Shown: piece after piece, positions 1 through 6,807 of the stretch
How the letters are laid out: the number at the start of each line of letters is the position of its first letter
How positions within the stretch are numbered: position 1 is the first letter of the stretch
Source: a bacterium
GTDB lineage: Bacteria > JALSQH01
Length of the DNA stretch: 8,457 nucleotides
Assembly (NCBI GenBank): GCA_027004335.1
Contig: JALTID010000115.1
Coordinates: forward strand, 1,978-10,434
Direction: 5' to 3'
The notes under the pieces: model-generated
Database searches by the model: none
What the model saw: the letters and a program-made list of their open reading frames with translations, nothing else
Told to the model about the DNA's origin: nothing
Made by a program: the position numbers and the translations under genes

Positions 1-222
1 AAACTGCTGGGCAGGGGTAAGACTTTCAATTACCTCTTTACCCAGTGCCTTTTGCTTTACATCATCTACAAATTTTTTAACAATTCCATAATTAACATCA
101 GCTTCTAAAAGACTTATGCGCACCTCTCGTAGAGCTTCCTCTATGTTGTTCTCTCTGATTTTACCCTGTCCCTTTATATAGCGGGCAACTTTGTTTAACC
201 TTTCAGAAAGTTGATCAAACAT
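1..222 (-). CDS. ffh: Signal recognition particle protein Ffh, N-terminal part (runs off the left edge)
   Basis: Reading the minus strand from the ATG at 222-220 gives 74 open codons to the window edge. The product begins MFDQLSERLNKVARYIKG and continues with the segment EALREVRISLLEADVNYGIV, ending in ESLTPAQQF. This is the helical N domain of bacterial Ffh (SRP54 homologue): the REVRxxLLEADV and SLTPxQxF segments are hallmarks that I recognise from the family. Ffh is the cytoplasmic GTPase that binds 4.5S RNA and signal sequences on nascent chains and delivers ribosomes to FtsY at the membrane. The GTPase (G) and methionine-rich (M) domains lie beyond the window. The start is supported by an AAGAGG-type ribosome-binding site at 238-233 and by the match of the very N-terminus to the family. 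It is transcribed divergently from the large lipoprotein gene. The assignment is firm; only the rest of the gene is unseen. Confidence 0.95.
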   Translation of the reverse strand, partial: MFDQLSERLNKVARYIKGQGKIRENNIEEALREVRISLLEADVNYGIVKKFVDDVKQKALGKEVIESLTPAQQF

Positions 223-244
223 CCCTTTTTAACCTCTTACCTAA

Positions 245-273
245 ATGGTACCCAAAGGGAAAAATATTGTCAA
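245..273 (-). promoter_or_regulatory. Sigma70-type promoter for ffh
   Basis: On the minus strand there is a perfect -35 box TTGACA (273-268), a 17-bp spacer, and a -10 box TACCAT (250-245, 4 of 6 consensus bases). Transcription would start near 238, giving a leader of only about 16 nt that begins at the AAGAGG ribosome-binding site (238-233) of ffh. The position and perfect -35 make this a good candidate; the start point is inferred. Confidence 0.6.
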
Positions 274-300
274 AAACTTTTAAATAAAACTTCCCTTTTC

Positions 301-327
301 TTTACAATCCAGTATAATTATTATATG
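301..327 (+). promoter_or_regulatory. Weak candidate promoter for the lipoprotein gene
   Basis: The plus strand has TTTACA (301-306) followed, after a short 15-bp spacer, by TATATG (322-327). A perfect TATAAT is also present at 313-318 but has no recognisable -35 box 16-18 bp upstream. Neither arrangement is a good sigma70 promoter, so transcription here may be weak, factor-assisted or use another sigma factor. The stretch 223-374 otherwise holds only the ffh promoter and a 14-codon mini-ORF. Confidence 0.25.
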
Positions 328-374
328 AAACAAGTGAAGGAATACAAGGCACAGAATTTGCATATATAAAGAAA

Positions 375-3300
375 ATGAAAGAGAAGTTTTTTCTTTTTTT
401 AACAATTGTTTTTATCCTCTCTTCCTGTTCGGGACACAAAAAGATCAAGACTCCAGAAACATATACCCTTAAAGATGTAAAAATTCTTTATGTGGAAGTT
501 GGAGACAGGTATGTAAAAATTTCATGGGAACTACCGGATGATTCACATGTAAAAAAAATCCAGGTAAACAGAAAAGAAAACTACTCGATAGATGGTGTTA
601 CAGATGGAGTGGTGGTATACAACGATGATCTTACTACTTCAGTGTATGACAGATCTGTCAGCAACGGCGTCACCTATTTCTACAAGATTTTTACAAGCGA
701 CGGTAAAATTTTTTCAAAGGGGGTAGAAATTAGTGCTACTCCAAACCCTCCTCCAGATATCACACCCCCGGCAGAAGTATACGATACTGAGATAACAGGA
801 GGAAATGGGTATATAAAAATAAGATGGAAGAATCCCTCCGATTCGGATTTTGCTGGAGTTCTCATCGTAAAAAGAGAGGATTCCTGCCCTCAGAGTGAGG
901 AGGATGGAGAAACAACCTATAGTGGGAAAGGCACAGAGGTAATTGATAGAGATGTGGAAAATTTTCACAAATATTGTTACAGGATCTTCACCTATGACAC
1001 AAGTGGAAATTATTCTTCCGGGATACTGCTCCATGGAGAGCCAATGGATCTAATACCGCCTCCAGAGATTCCTGTTTTCTATGCAGCAGCGGCATCTCAA
1101 CAGGTGATCCTCAGCTGGATTAATCCCGATGATCCTGATTTCTATACTGCAGAAATTTTCAAGGACTCAGTCTTAATATATAACTCCTCAGGCACAGAGG
1201 AGGTTTATTTTGATAAAAGTGTTTCTCCAGCTACAACATATACATACCTCATAAGAAGCTGTGATAAATATAACAACTGTACAGCAGGTATTTCAAAAAC
1301 TGTTACTACTCCCACAGGGAAGGATCTAATTCCCCCTTCATCTGTTAAAAATTTTCAGGTTTCTCCCTATCCTCCTGGAAACGGATTGATTCTCAGATGG
1401 CAACTACCTTCTGATCCTGATTTTGCATTTGTTGAAGTTTATGTACAGGAAAATTCCTGTTCCACTTTGAGCAGAGGGATAAAAGTTTATTCAGGAGTAT
1501 CCACAGGATTCACAGATTTCACATGTACTGGGAATTGCCTTAATGGCGATAAATACTGTTATACAATATATTCAGTTGATGCCTCACTTAATTACAGCTC
1601 TCCAGTAACTGGCGCAGGAATTCCACAGGATAGTGTACCTCCACCACCAGTAACAGATCTCATGGCAAATTGCAACAATAGTGGATATATAACCACCACA
1701 TGGAAAAACCCTGATTCCAAAGATCTATACGGTTATAAGCTCTTTGTTATAAATAGGAATTGCTTAAAGAATATTTATACTCCCCATGAGCTTGAAAATT
1801 CCTCTTCTCATAGATACCCCGTCATCATTACCCCTGTTACGGATCATTTCACCGATGAGAATCCACCACTTCCATCAGACAGAGAGCATCTCTGTTATGC
1901 CATATCTGCCATAGATAGATATGGCAACATGTCAGCCGCTCCGGCAACTACCGTGGTGGTTCATGATAACATCCCACCAGGGAAAATCAGATCCCTCACA
2001 GCACAACCTCAACCAGATGGAAGTATCTACTTTACATGGAAATATCCCTCCTCTCCAGATGTAAAAGGAGTAAAAATACTTCGTAGAACAGCAAGAGGCT
2101 CAGATGATGATTACTTCCTCCCATGCAGTGGTAGTGAAATTGCCTCGGTTTTCTACCCTGATTCCCAATTTCTTGATCAATCAATTCAGGGAGCTACAGG
2201 AGCTTACTACAATTACACCTTCTGCGCATATGACGAATGGCAGAATTACTCCATACCATATGATATAATGGTTCGTTCCTACGACTCACAGCCACCGGGG
2301 AAAGTAGAGAATCTTGTCTATATCGTTGATCCCAATGGAAAAAATGTGTATATCTCATGGGACAATCCATCCGATCCTGATTTTGCCGGGGTATTGCTCC
2401 TTAGAAGGGAAGACGGATATCCAGTTTCTCCTACAGATCCTTTTTCAGAAAAACTTCTCAATGGTGAAGAGAATGATTTTACAGACTTCTCCGTACTTCC
2501 TGATCATAGATATTACTATGCAATTTATTCATATGATAATAACGAAAACTACTCAGATGGTGTTAGCTTTTCCGTACTGGTTAAAGATATTCAACCCCCG
2601 GAAGATGTGAAAAATATAATTTTTCATGATCCAATCACTACCAATGTAATAACTCTCTCATGGAAAAATCCTACTGATGCAGATTTCAACGGAGTGACTA
2701 TAATAAAGAACTCCTCTCCTCCAGCCACCAGAAATGATGGCAAGATCATATACAGAGGGAAAGGTGAAGAAATAACTTTTTACCAGCCGAGGGGGGAATT
2801 AAACTTTTATGCCTTTTACACATCTGACACCTCATTAAATTATTCAAAAGGTGTAACATCTGCATTTGCTCCCGCATGGATAACCGGGGTAACTGGAGGA
2901 AGTTATGGTGAAGATCTTTCCTTAACAAAATATGGGAAAAATATTTTCATTCTCTACTACTCTTCTGCTCTTTCACTTGGGATTATACTCGAGAAAAGAA
3001 CTCTTAAAGGGGATCTTATCTTAAGAAAGACTTTATCAAAATTCGCCTCGCCAGAATTTCTTTCTATTGCTCATTCCAATAATTACATCTGGACCTTATT
3101 GGGCAGAAGTGATAGAGCAGAAATTTATAAGATCTCACCTGATGGTACAGTAATGAAAAAGAAAGCTATTGAAGGTCAATGGAAAAATGGAAAATTAATC
3201 TCATGCGGTAGCAGAGTTAATTTGATCCTATCATCAGGCAATTCTGCTGGAATTGTGGTAAAAATAAATGAAGACTTTTCTTCATCTTCATATCAGATAC

Positions 3301-4679
3301 CGATTTCTCCAGAATTCTCAGCACTGTGCTACGGGAATCTAATTACCTACACCCATATTGACGATCAAATCCACCTCACCACTTTTTACAATGGAGACAT
3401 TACTTCAGAAGTAGTAAGAAACTACGGTGGTTACTCACCTGAAATAACATGGGAAGAGGAAACATGGCGAATACTCTTCCAATCTTATTCACCATTTGAA
3501 TTTTATACATTATCATCCTCAGGGTATCAGGGGGAAATAACCGATGAAGGATGGTATCCATCATTCGTAAGTGACAGTAATTTCATCTTTTATAATCCAG
3601 ATGAAGGTGAGATCTTCTACGGGAAAATCCTTACTGATTCTACATACTTAATCCCGATAGCCTCAATAGGGGTGGGATTCCTGAAATCCTTTTACTCCAC
3701 CAGTATTACAGGGGTAATTTATTCAGATATCAACACATACTCTCTCAATTTATTGACTTTCTCTTCTATAATTGAAAATGACAAGACTCTCATCAAGGGA
3801 AATTACTTCACATACCTTAAAGCAGTATCCACCGATGCGGGGGATTTCCTTCTCCTGAAAGATAAAATGAACAACAGCTACATTTTTGATGTAGCAAACA
3901 ACATATACCTTCCTGTAACCACCTCTACAGAAGATATTTCAAGCGCAGGGGGCACTTTGGATGAACTCCGCATCGGAGCTAATGGAAATTTATTTATAGT
4001 AAGATACTATCCCCTGACGCAGACAGAAGAAGTACTTAAGCTCAACATAACAGGAGATAACGGAAAAATCTGTGTGAGTGATAAGATTATGGTTATTTAT
4101 GATTCGGGGGGATCACTCTATGCAGATTCCATCACTTTCTCCACCGGGATAACTCAGAGCATCAGTCAAATACCTGTGGCCTTTAATTCATATTCTCTTT
4201 CCTGTTCTGCCGGGAAATTTTATGCAGGAATAATTAATGGGGGCACCGGGAATTACAATCTTTACCTCTACGATGTAAGTTCAGGCCCTGCTCTGCTCTG
4301 GCAGAAATCACTTTCAACAAACTTTCCATTTGCATCAATCAGAAATTCTGAAACCTATATTGATGTTTTTGTGAATGACAATGGTATCTCGTGGTACAGG
4401 CTTGATAGCACAGGTCAAGTAGTAAATTCATCCACAGTTTCAAACGGAACCATCCCCGCTTTATTCAATGAAAACAATTCCATGAAATACCTGACTTTTA
4501 AAGATCTCTACTTCGGGGATCTATATTTAGGAAGATTTCTAAACGACAGGTGGTACTATGGTACAGTTGACACAATTGGCGATACAGGAAATTCGCCTTC
4601 TGTGATCACAGGTAAAAATTTTGTTAAAATTTACTATATTTCAGATGGAGCCATTTATAGGGCACTTCTCCCCAGATAA
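375..4679 (+). CDS. Very large lipoprotein: eight FN3-like repeats plus a C-terminal beta-propeller-like region
   Basis: This 1434-residue protein is not one I can name. A short basic start, a hydrophobic stretch (about residues 5-15) and the lipobox LSSC with Cys18 mark a signal-peptidase-II lipoprotein, so it should be lipid-anchored outside the cytoplasmic membrane; Ser at +2 would favour the outer membrane under the E. coli sorting rule. Residues about 35-833 hold eight FN3-like repeats. Seven open with a D-x-x-P-P linker (D128, D225, D317, D419, D531, D637, D738) and share a W-x-x-P-S-D-x-D-F-x-G-V core. Residues 834-1434 look like propeller blades. No enzyme motif is visible. A role in adhesion, surface scaffolding or binding is an inference. 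The ATG at 375 is chosen because the signal peptide begins there, although no clear Shine-Dalgarno sequence precedes it. Divergent from ffh; gltX follows after 49 bp with its own promoter. Confidence 0.85.
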   Translation: MKEKFFLFLTIVFILSSCSGHKKIKTPETYTLKDVKILYVEVGDRYVKISWELPDDSHVKKIQVNRKENYSIDGVTDGVVVYNDDLTTSVYDRSVSNGVTYFYKIFTSDGKIFSKGVEISATPNPPPDITPPAEVYDTEITGGNGYIKIRWKNPSDSDFAGVLIVKREDSCPQSEEDGETTYSGKGTEVIDRDVENFHKYCYRIFTYDTSGNYSSGILLHGEPMDLIPPPEIPVFYAAAASQQVILSWINPDDPDFYTAEIFKDSVLIYNSSGTEEVYFDKSVSPATTYTYLIRSCDKYNNCTAGISKTVTTPTGKDLIPPSSVKNFQVSPYPPGNGLILRWQLPSDPDFAFVEVYVQENSCSTLSRGIKVYSGVSTGFTDFTCTGNCLNGDKYCYTIYSVDASLNYSSPVTGAGIPQDSVPPPPVTDLMANCNNSGYITTTWKNPDSKDLYGYKLFVINRNCLKNIYTPHELENSSSHRYPVIITPVTDHFTDENPPLPSDREHLCYAISAIDRYGNMSAAPATTVVVHDNIPPGKIRSLTAQPQPDGSIYFTWKYPSSPDVKGVKILRRTARGSDDDYFLPCSGSEIASVFYPDSQFLDQSIQGATGAYYNYTFCAYDEWQNYSIPYDIMVRSYDSQPPGKVENLVYIVDPNGKNVYISWDNPSDPDFAGVLLLRREDGYPVSPTDPFSEKLLNGEENDFTDFSVLPDHRYYYAIYSYDNNENYSDGVSFSVLVKDIQPPEDVKNIIFHDPITTNVITLSWKNPTDADFNGVTIIKNSSPPATRNDGKIIYRGKGEEITFYQPRGELNFYAFYTSDTSLNYSKGVTSAFAPAWITGVTGGSYGEDLSLTKYGKNIFILYYSSALSLGIILEKRTLKGDLILRKTLSKFASPEFLSIAHSNNYIWTLLGRSDRAEIYKISPDGTVMKKKAIEGQWKNGKLISCGSRVNLILSSGNSAGIVVKINEDFSSSSYQIPISPEFSALCYGNLITYTHIDDQIHLTTFYNGDITSEVVRNYGGYSPEITWEEETWRILFQSYSPFEFYTLSSSGYQGEITDEGWYPSFVSDSNFIFYNPDEGEIFYGKILTDSTYLIPIASIGVGFLKSFYSTSITGVIYSDINTYSLNLLTFSSIIENDKTLIKGNYFTYLKAVSTDAGDFLLLKDKMNNSYIFDVANNIYLPVTTSTEDISSAGGTLDELRIGANGNLFIVRYYPLTQTEEVLKLNITGDNGKICVSDKIMVIYDSGGSLYADSITFSTGITQSISQIPVAFNSYSLSCSAGKFYAGIINGGTGNYNLYLYDVSSGPALLWQKSLSTNFPFASIRNSETYIDVFVNDNGISWYRLDSTGQVVNSSTVSNGTIPALFNENNSMKYLTFKDLYFGDLYLGRFLNDRWYYGTVDTIGDTGNSPSVITGKNFVKIYYISDGAIYRALLPR
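477..2873 (+). other. Array of eight FN3-like protein repeats inside the lipoprotein gene
   Basis: Unit boundaries in residues are about 35-127, 128-224, 225-316, 317-418, 419-530, 531-636, 637-737 and 738-833, so units are about 92-112 residues, the usual FN3 size. Each has a V-x-I/L-x-W core strand, then a P-S-D-x-D-F-x-G-V-like turn, and late in the unit a Y-x-Y-x-I-F/Y-S-x-D-x-x-x-N-Y-S signature. The DNA encoding the best-matching units (2 and 7) differs at many synonymous positions. The duplications are therefore old and kept similar at the protein level; this is not a fresh tandem DNA repeat. Unit 1 is the most divergent and lacks the D-x-x-P-P lead-in. Confidence 0.8.
2874..4676 (+). 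other. Beta-propeller-like C-terminal region of the lipoprotein
   Basis: Residues 834-1434 consist of short beta strands separated by turns rich in G, N, D and S. They repeat a loose pattern of Pro, aliphatic residues, a polar turn, an aromatic strand, and then a strand ending in an L or Y-x-x-x-L motif. Examples begin at P1022 and P1062 (40 apart) and at P1361 and P1408 (47 apart), which is blade-sized spacing. The last blade ends at the C-terminus (RALLPR). About 600 residues would fit one large or two ordinary propellers. This is pattern recognition, not a family match. Confidence 0.5.
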
Positions 4680-4680
4680 T

Positions 4681-4708
4681 TTGATAAAAGCCCTTTATCC
4701 AATATAAT
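4681..4708 (+). promoter_or_regulatory. Sigma70-type promoter for gltX
   Basis: Directly after the lipoprotein stop codon lie TTGATA (4681-4686, 5 of 6 to the -35 consensus), a 16-bp spacer, and a perfect TATAAT (4703-4708). Transcription would start near 4715, just before the AAGGGG ribosome-binding site (4717-4722) of gltX, so the leader would be very short, as predicted for ffh. It implies that gltX need not depend on read-through from the lipoprotein gene. Confidence 0.6.
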
Positions 4709-4728
4709 CAAGAAAAAAGGGGAAATAA

Positions 4729-6162
4729 ATGTCCGAAGTGAGAGTCCGTTTCGCTCCATCACCCACAGGATACCTGCATATCGGAGGGGCAAGAACAGCC
4801 ATTTTCAATTATCTCTATGCAAGGCATCATAATGGGAAATTCATTTTAAGAATTGAAGACACAGACATAGAGAGATCCAGCAAAGAATACACCCGGGCAA
4901 TTCTGAGATCAATGCAGTGGCTGGGTCTTGACTGGGATGAAGGTCCATATTTCCAGAGCCAGAGATTTGATATTTACAACAAGTATCTAAAAAAGCTTCT
5001 TGAAAATAAAACAGGGTATAGATGCTGGTGCTCACCCGAAGAGCTCTCCGATTTCAAAAATTCCCTGAGAGAAAAGAAACTAAAATTTAAGAAAAAATAT
5101 ATTGAAGAAACAAATCTACACTGGCTCTCAGAAAGAGAGAATATCTATCCCGTGGTAATTGTAGAAACTCCCTTAGAGGGAACTATTACATATAAGGATA
5201 TAGTGAAGGGTAATATAACCTTTTCTGCAAAAGATCTTAATGATTTTATAATATGGAGGTCAAATGACACTCCAATATACAACTTTGTAGTGGTAGTTGA
5301 CGACAGCGATATGGGTATTACCCATGTAATAAGAGGAGACGACCATATAAGCAACACCCCCAAGCAGATAATCATATATAATGCACTAAAACTGGAACTT
5401 CCCTATTTTGCCCACATCCCTATGATTCTGGGGCCAGATAAAAAAAGACTCAGCAAGAGGCATGGAGCAACATCTGTGGAGGCATATAAACAGCAGGGAT
5501 ATCTGCCTGAAGCACTTTTTAACTATCTGGTAAGGTTGGGATGGTCCTACGGAGATCAAGAGATATTCTCAAAAGATGAACTTGTTGGAAAATTTGATCT
5601 TGACAATGTGGGAAAATCAGCAGCGATTTTCAACCCCGAAAAACTTCTCTGGCTTAATGCCGAATATATTAAAAGTTCACACCATGCAAGGCTTTTTGAT
5701 GAAATTATAGATAGAATCCCCGAGGAGGAGAGAAGCAAACTCCGATCCGATAGCAATTTTTTCAAGCTCATAGGACTTGTAAAAATAAGAAGCAGGACAC
5801 TCAGAGAACTCTATGAGAATTTGAAATTCTACTTTGAACCATATCCCAATGAGTATGACTCAAAGGGAGTAAGGAAATTCTTTTCCAAAAAAACGCTTTA
5901 CGAGGCACTGAGAGCACTCTATAAAAAATTAGATGTGATGATCCATTTCAATGAAGAAAATCTGGAAAATGCTTTCAATGAAATAGCTACAGAGTACAAT
6001 GTTAAACTCAGAGACCTTGCACAGTCTGTGAGATTGGCAATAACCGGGAAAACAGTAAGTCCTGGGATATTTGAGATCATAGAACTTCTGGGGAAACTCC
6101 GTACCATGAGAAAACTCCAATATGCCATTCAATGGATTGAGAAACACATAACATTTGAATAA
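4729..6162 (+). CDS. gltX: Glutamyl-tRNA synthetase
   Basis: This class I aminoacyl-tRNA synthetase charges tRNA-Glu with glutamate using ATP in the cytoplasm. At 477 residues it has the normal bacterial length. The HIGH-like site is in PSPTGYLHIGGARTA (about residues 10-24), followed by the RIEDTD segment and LGLDWDEGP. The RGDDHISNTPKQ segment lies ahead of the KMSKS-like loop KRLSKRHG (239-246). The C-terminal third is the helical anticodon-binding region, ending with a TGKTVSPGIFEIIELLGK-type segment typical of the family. The insert has the C-W-C pair (Cys99, Cys101) that binds zinc in many homologues. The usual third cysteine about 25 residues later is missing, with Thr128 near its expected place, so zinc binding is doubtful. 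The ATG at 4729 has AAGGGG seven bases upstream. Glu-specific rather than Glu/Gln-mischarging activity cannot be decided from this window. Confidence 0.97.
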   Translation: MSEVRVRFAPSPTGYLHIGGARTAIFNYLYARHHNGKFILRIEDTDIERSSKEYTRAILRSMQWLGLDWDEGPYFQSQRFDIYNKYLKKLLENKTGYRCWCSPEELSDFKNSLREKKLKFKKKYIEETNLHWLSERENIYPVVIVETPLEGTITYKDIVKGNITFSAKDLNDFIIWRSNDTPIYNFVVVVDDSDMGITHVIRGDDHISNTPKQIIIYNALKLELPYFAHIPMILGPDKKRLSKRHGATSVEAYKQQGYLPEALFNYLVRLGWSYGDQEIFSKDELVGKFDLDNVGKSAAIFNPEKLLWLNAEYIKSSHHARLFDEIIDRIPEEERSKLRSDSNFFKLIGLVKIRSRTLRELYENLKFYFEPYPNEYDSKGVRKFFSKKTLYEALRALYKKLDVMIHFNEENLENAFNEIATEYNVKLRDLAQSVRLAITGKTVSPGIFEIIELLGKLRTMRKLQYAIQWIEKHITFE

Positions 6163-6183
6163 GCCCAGTAAATCTGATATTAT
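6155..6183 (+). promoter_or_regulatory. Promoter of the TetR-family gene, overlapping the end of gltX
   Basis: TTGAAT (6155-6160, 4 of 6) lies over the last codons of gltX. A 17-bp spacer follows and then TATTAT (6178-6183, 5 of 6). The predicted start of transcription, near 6190, lies inside the near-palindrome at 6186-6201. Spacing is ideal, so I regard it as a reasonable candidate, though the AT-rich gap offers other -10-like hexamers, such as TATAAG at 6181-6186. Confidence 0.5.
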
Positions 6184-6185
6184 AA

Positions 6186-6201
6186 GTTAGTAATTACTTA
6201 C
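6186..6201 (+). promoter_or_regulatory. Candidate TetR operator (16-bp near-palindrome)
   Basis: GTTAGTAATTACTTAC is an inverted repeat centred on AATT: 14 of its 16 bases pair, the only mismatch being one T opposite T on each side. It abuts the -10 box and covers the predicted transcription start, 12 bases before the TetR ATG. TetR-family repressors commonly bind such 14-20 bp palindromes in their own promoters, so autorepression is the natural inference. Confidence 0.5.
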
Positions 6202-6213
6202 AAAGAGGAAGGG

Positions 6214-6807
6214 ATGAAGAGATTAAAAAAAGAAGAAAGAAGAAAAAGGATCCTTGAGAGTGCTATAAAAGTATTTGCAAAGAAGAACTATCAATCAGCA
6301 ACAACCGCCGAAATTGCTAAAGAAGCTGAGGTGTCAGAAGCTTTGATATATCAGCACTTTAAAAGTAAAAAAGAACTTTTCATCGCAAGTATTGAAGAAA
6401 CTGCAGCCTTTTTTATTAATAACCTGAAAGGGATACTAAAAAGGCATGAAAATGATCCAGTTGAAGGTTTTAAAAGTGTATACAGGTTCTACTACAATTA
6501 CCTTAGAAGTGACCCAACTCTTGCAAAAATGAGCCTTATGATAATTGCCGATGCGGACGATCCTGAGATAAAACAGGCACTAAAAAAATACCTTGATCAC
6601 GCAGCCTTAATCCTTGCAAAAGCGATCTCCAATGCCCAGAAAAAAAAATTGCTTGTTGATACATTTGATCCAAAGGCAATGGCATGGCTTTTAGTCGGCA
6701 ATTACAATCTTCTTGCTCTCCTAAAACTCATTGACAGCCTGGATGCCTTTGACGAAAATTCTGTAATCAAAATAGTTGAACCCTTTGTAGAACAGAAAAT
6801 TAACTAA
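6214..6807 (+). CDS. TetR/AcrR-family transcriptional regulator
   Basis: This 197-residue protein has the usual TetR size and plan. The N-terminal DNA-binding domain (about residues 9-55) shows ERRKRILESAIKVFAKKN, then a helix-turn-helix at about 31-49 (TAEIAKEA, EVSEALIYQHF), followed by KSKKELF; these are diagnostic of the family. Residues 60-197 are an all-helical ligand-binding and dimerisation domain whose ligand cannot be read from sequence. The ATG at 6214 follows a strong GAGGAAGGG ribosome-binding site. It probably represses its own promoter through the palindrome at 6186-6201. The gene lies 51 bp after gltX, with a promoter of its own, and converges on an acyl-CoA ligase gene with an 8-bp overlap of the two 3' ends. 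By analogy with TetR-type FadR proteins, it may control fatty-acid or acyl-CoA metabolism. That is inference, since drug-efflux and other regulators share this fold. Confidence 0.92.
   Translation: MKRLKKEERRKRILESAIKVFAKKNYQSATTAEIAKEAEVSEALIYQHFKSKKELFIASIEETAAFFINNLKGILKRHENDPVEGFKSVYRFYYNYLRSDPTLAKMSLMIIADADDPEIKQALKKYLDHAALILAKAISNAQKKKLLVDTFDPKAMAWLLVGNYNLLALLKLIDSLDAFDENSVIKIVEPFVEQKIN

Noticed and set aside
251-259. CCCAAAGGG inverted repeat in the divergent intergenic region as an operator
   Set aside because: Three-base arms are too short, and it falls in the spacer of the ffh promoter with no second copy nearby.
714-1034. Open frame on the minus strand within the FN3 region
   Set aside because: It opposes a clearly coding plus-strand frame with a signal peptide and repeats, has no recognisable motif, and is a shadow.
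477-2873. Recent tandem DNA duplication in the FN3 array
   Set aside because: The units differ greatly at synonymous positions, even where the proteins match best (units 2 and 7), so the similarity is old and at the protein level.
4683-4699. Hairpin GATAAA-AGCCC-TTTATC after the lipoprotein gene as a terminator
   Set aside because: The stem is only six AT-rich pairs with no T run after it, and it overlaps the well-formed gltX promoter.
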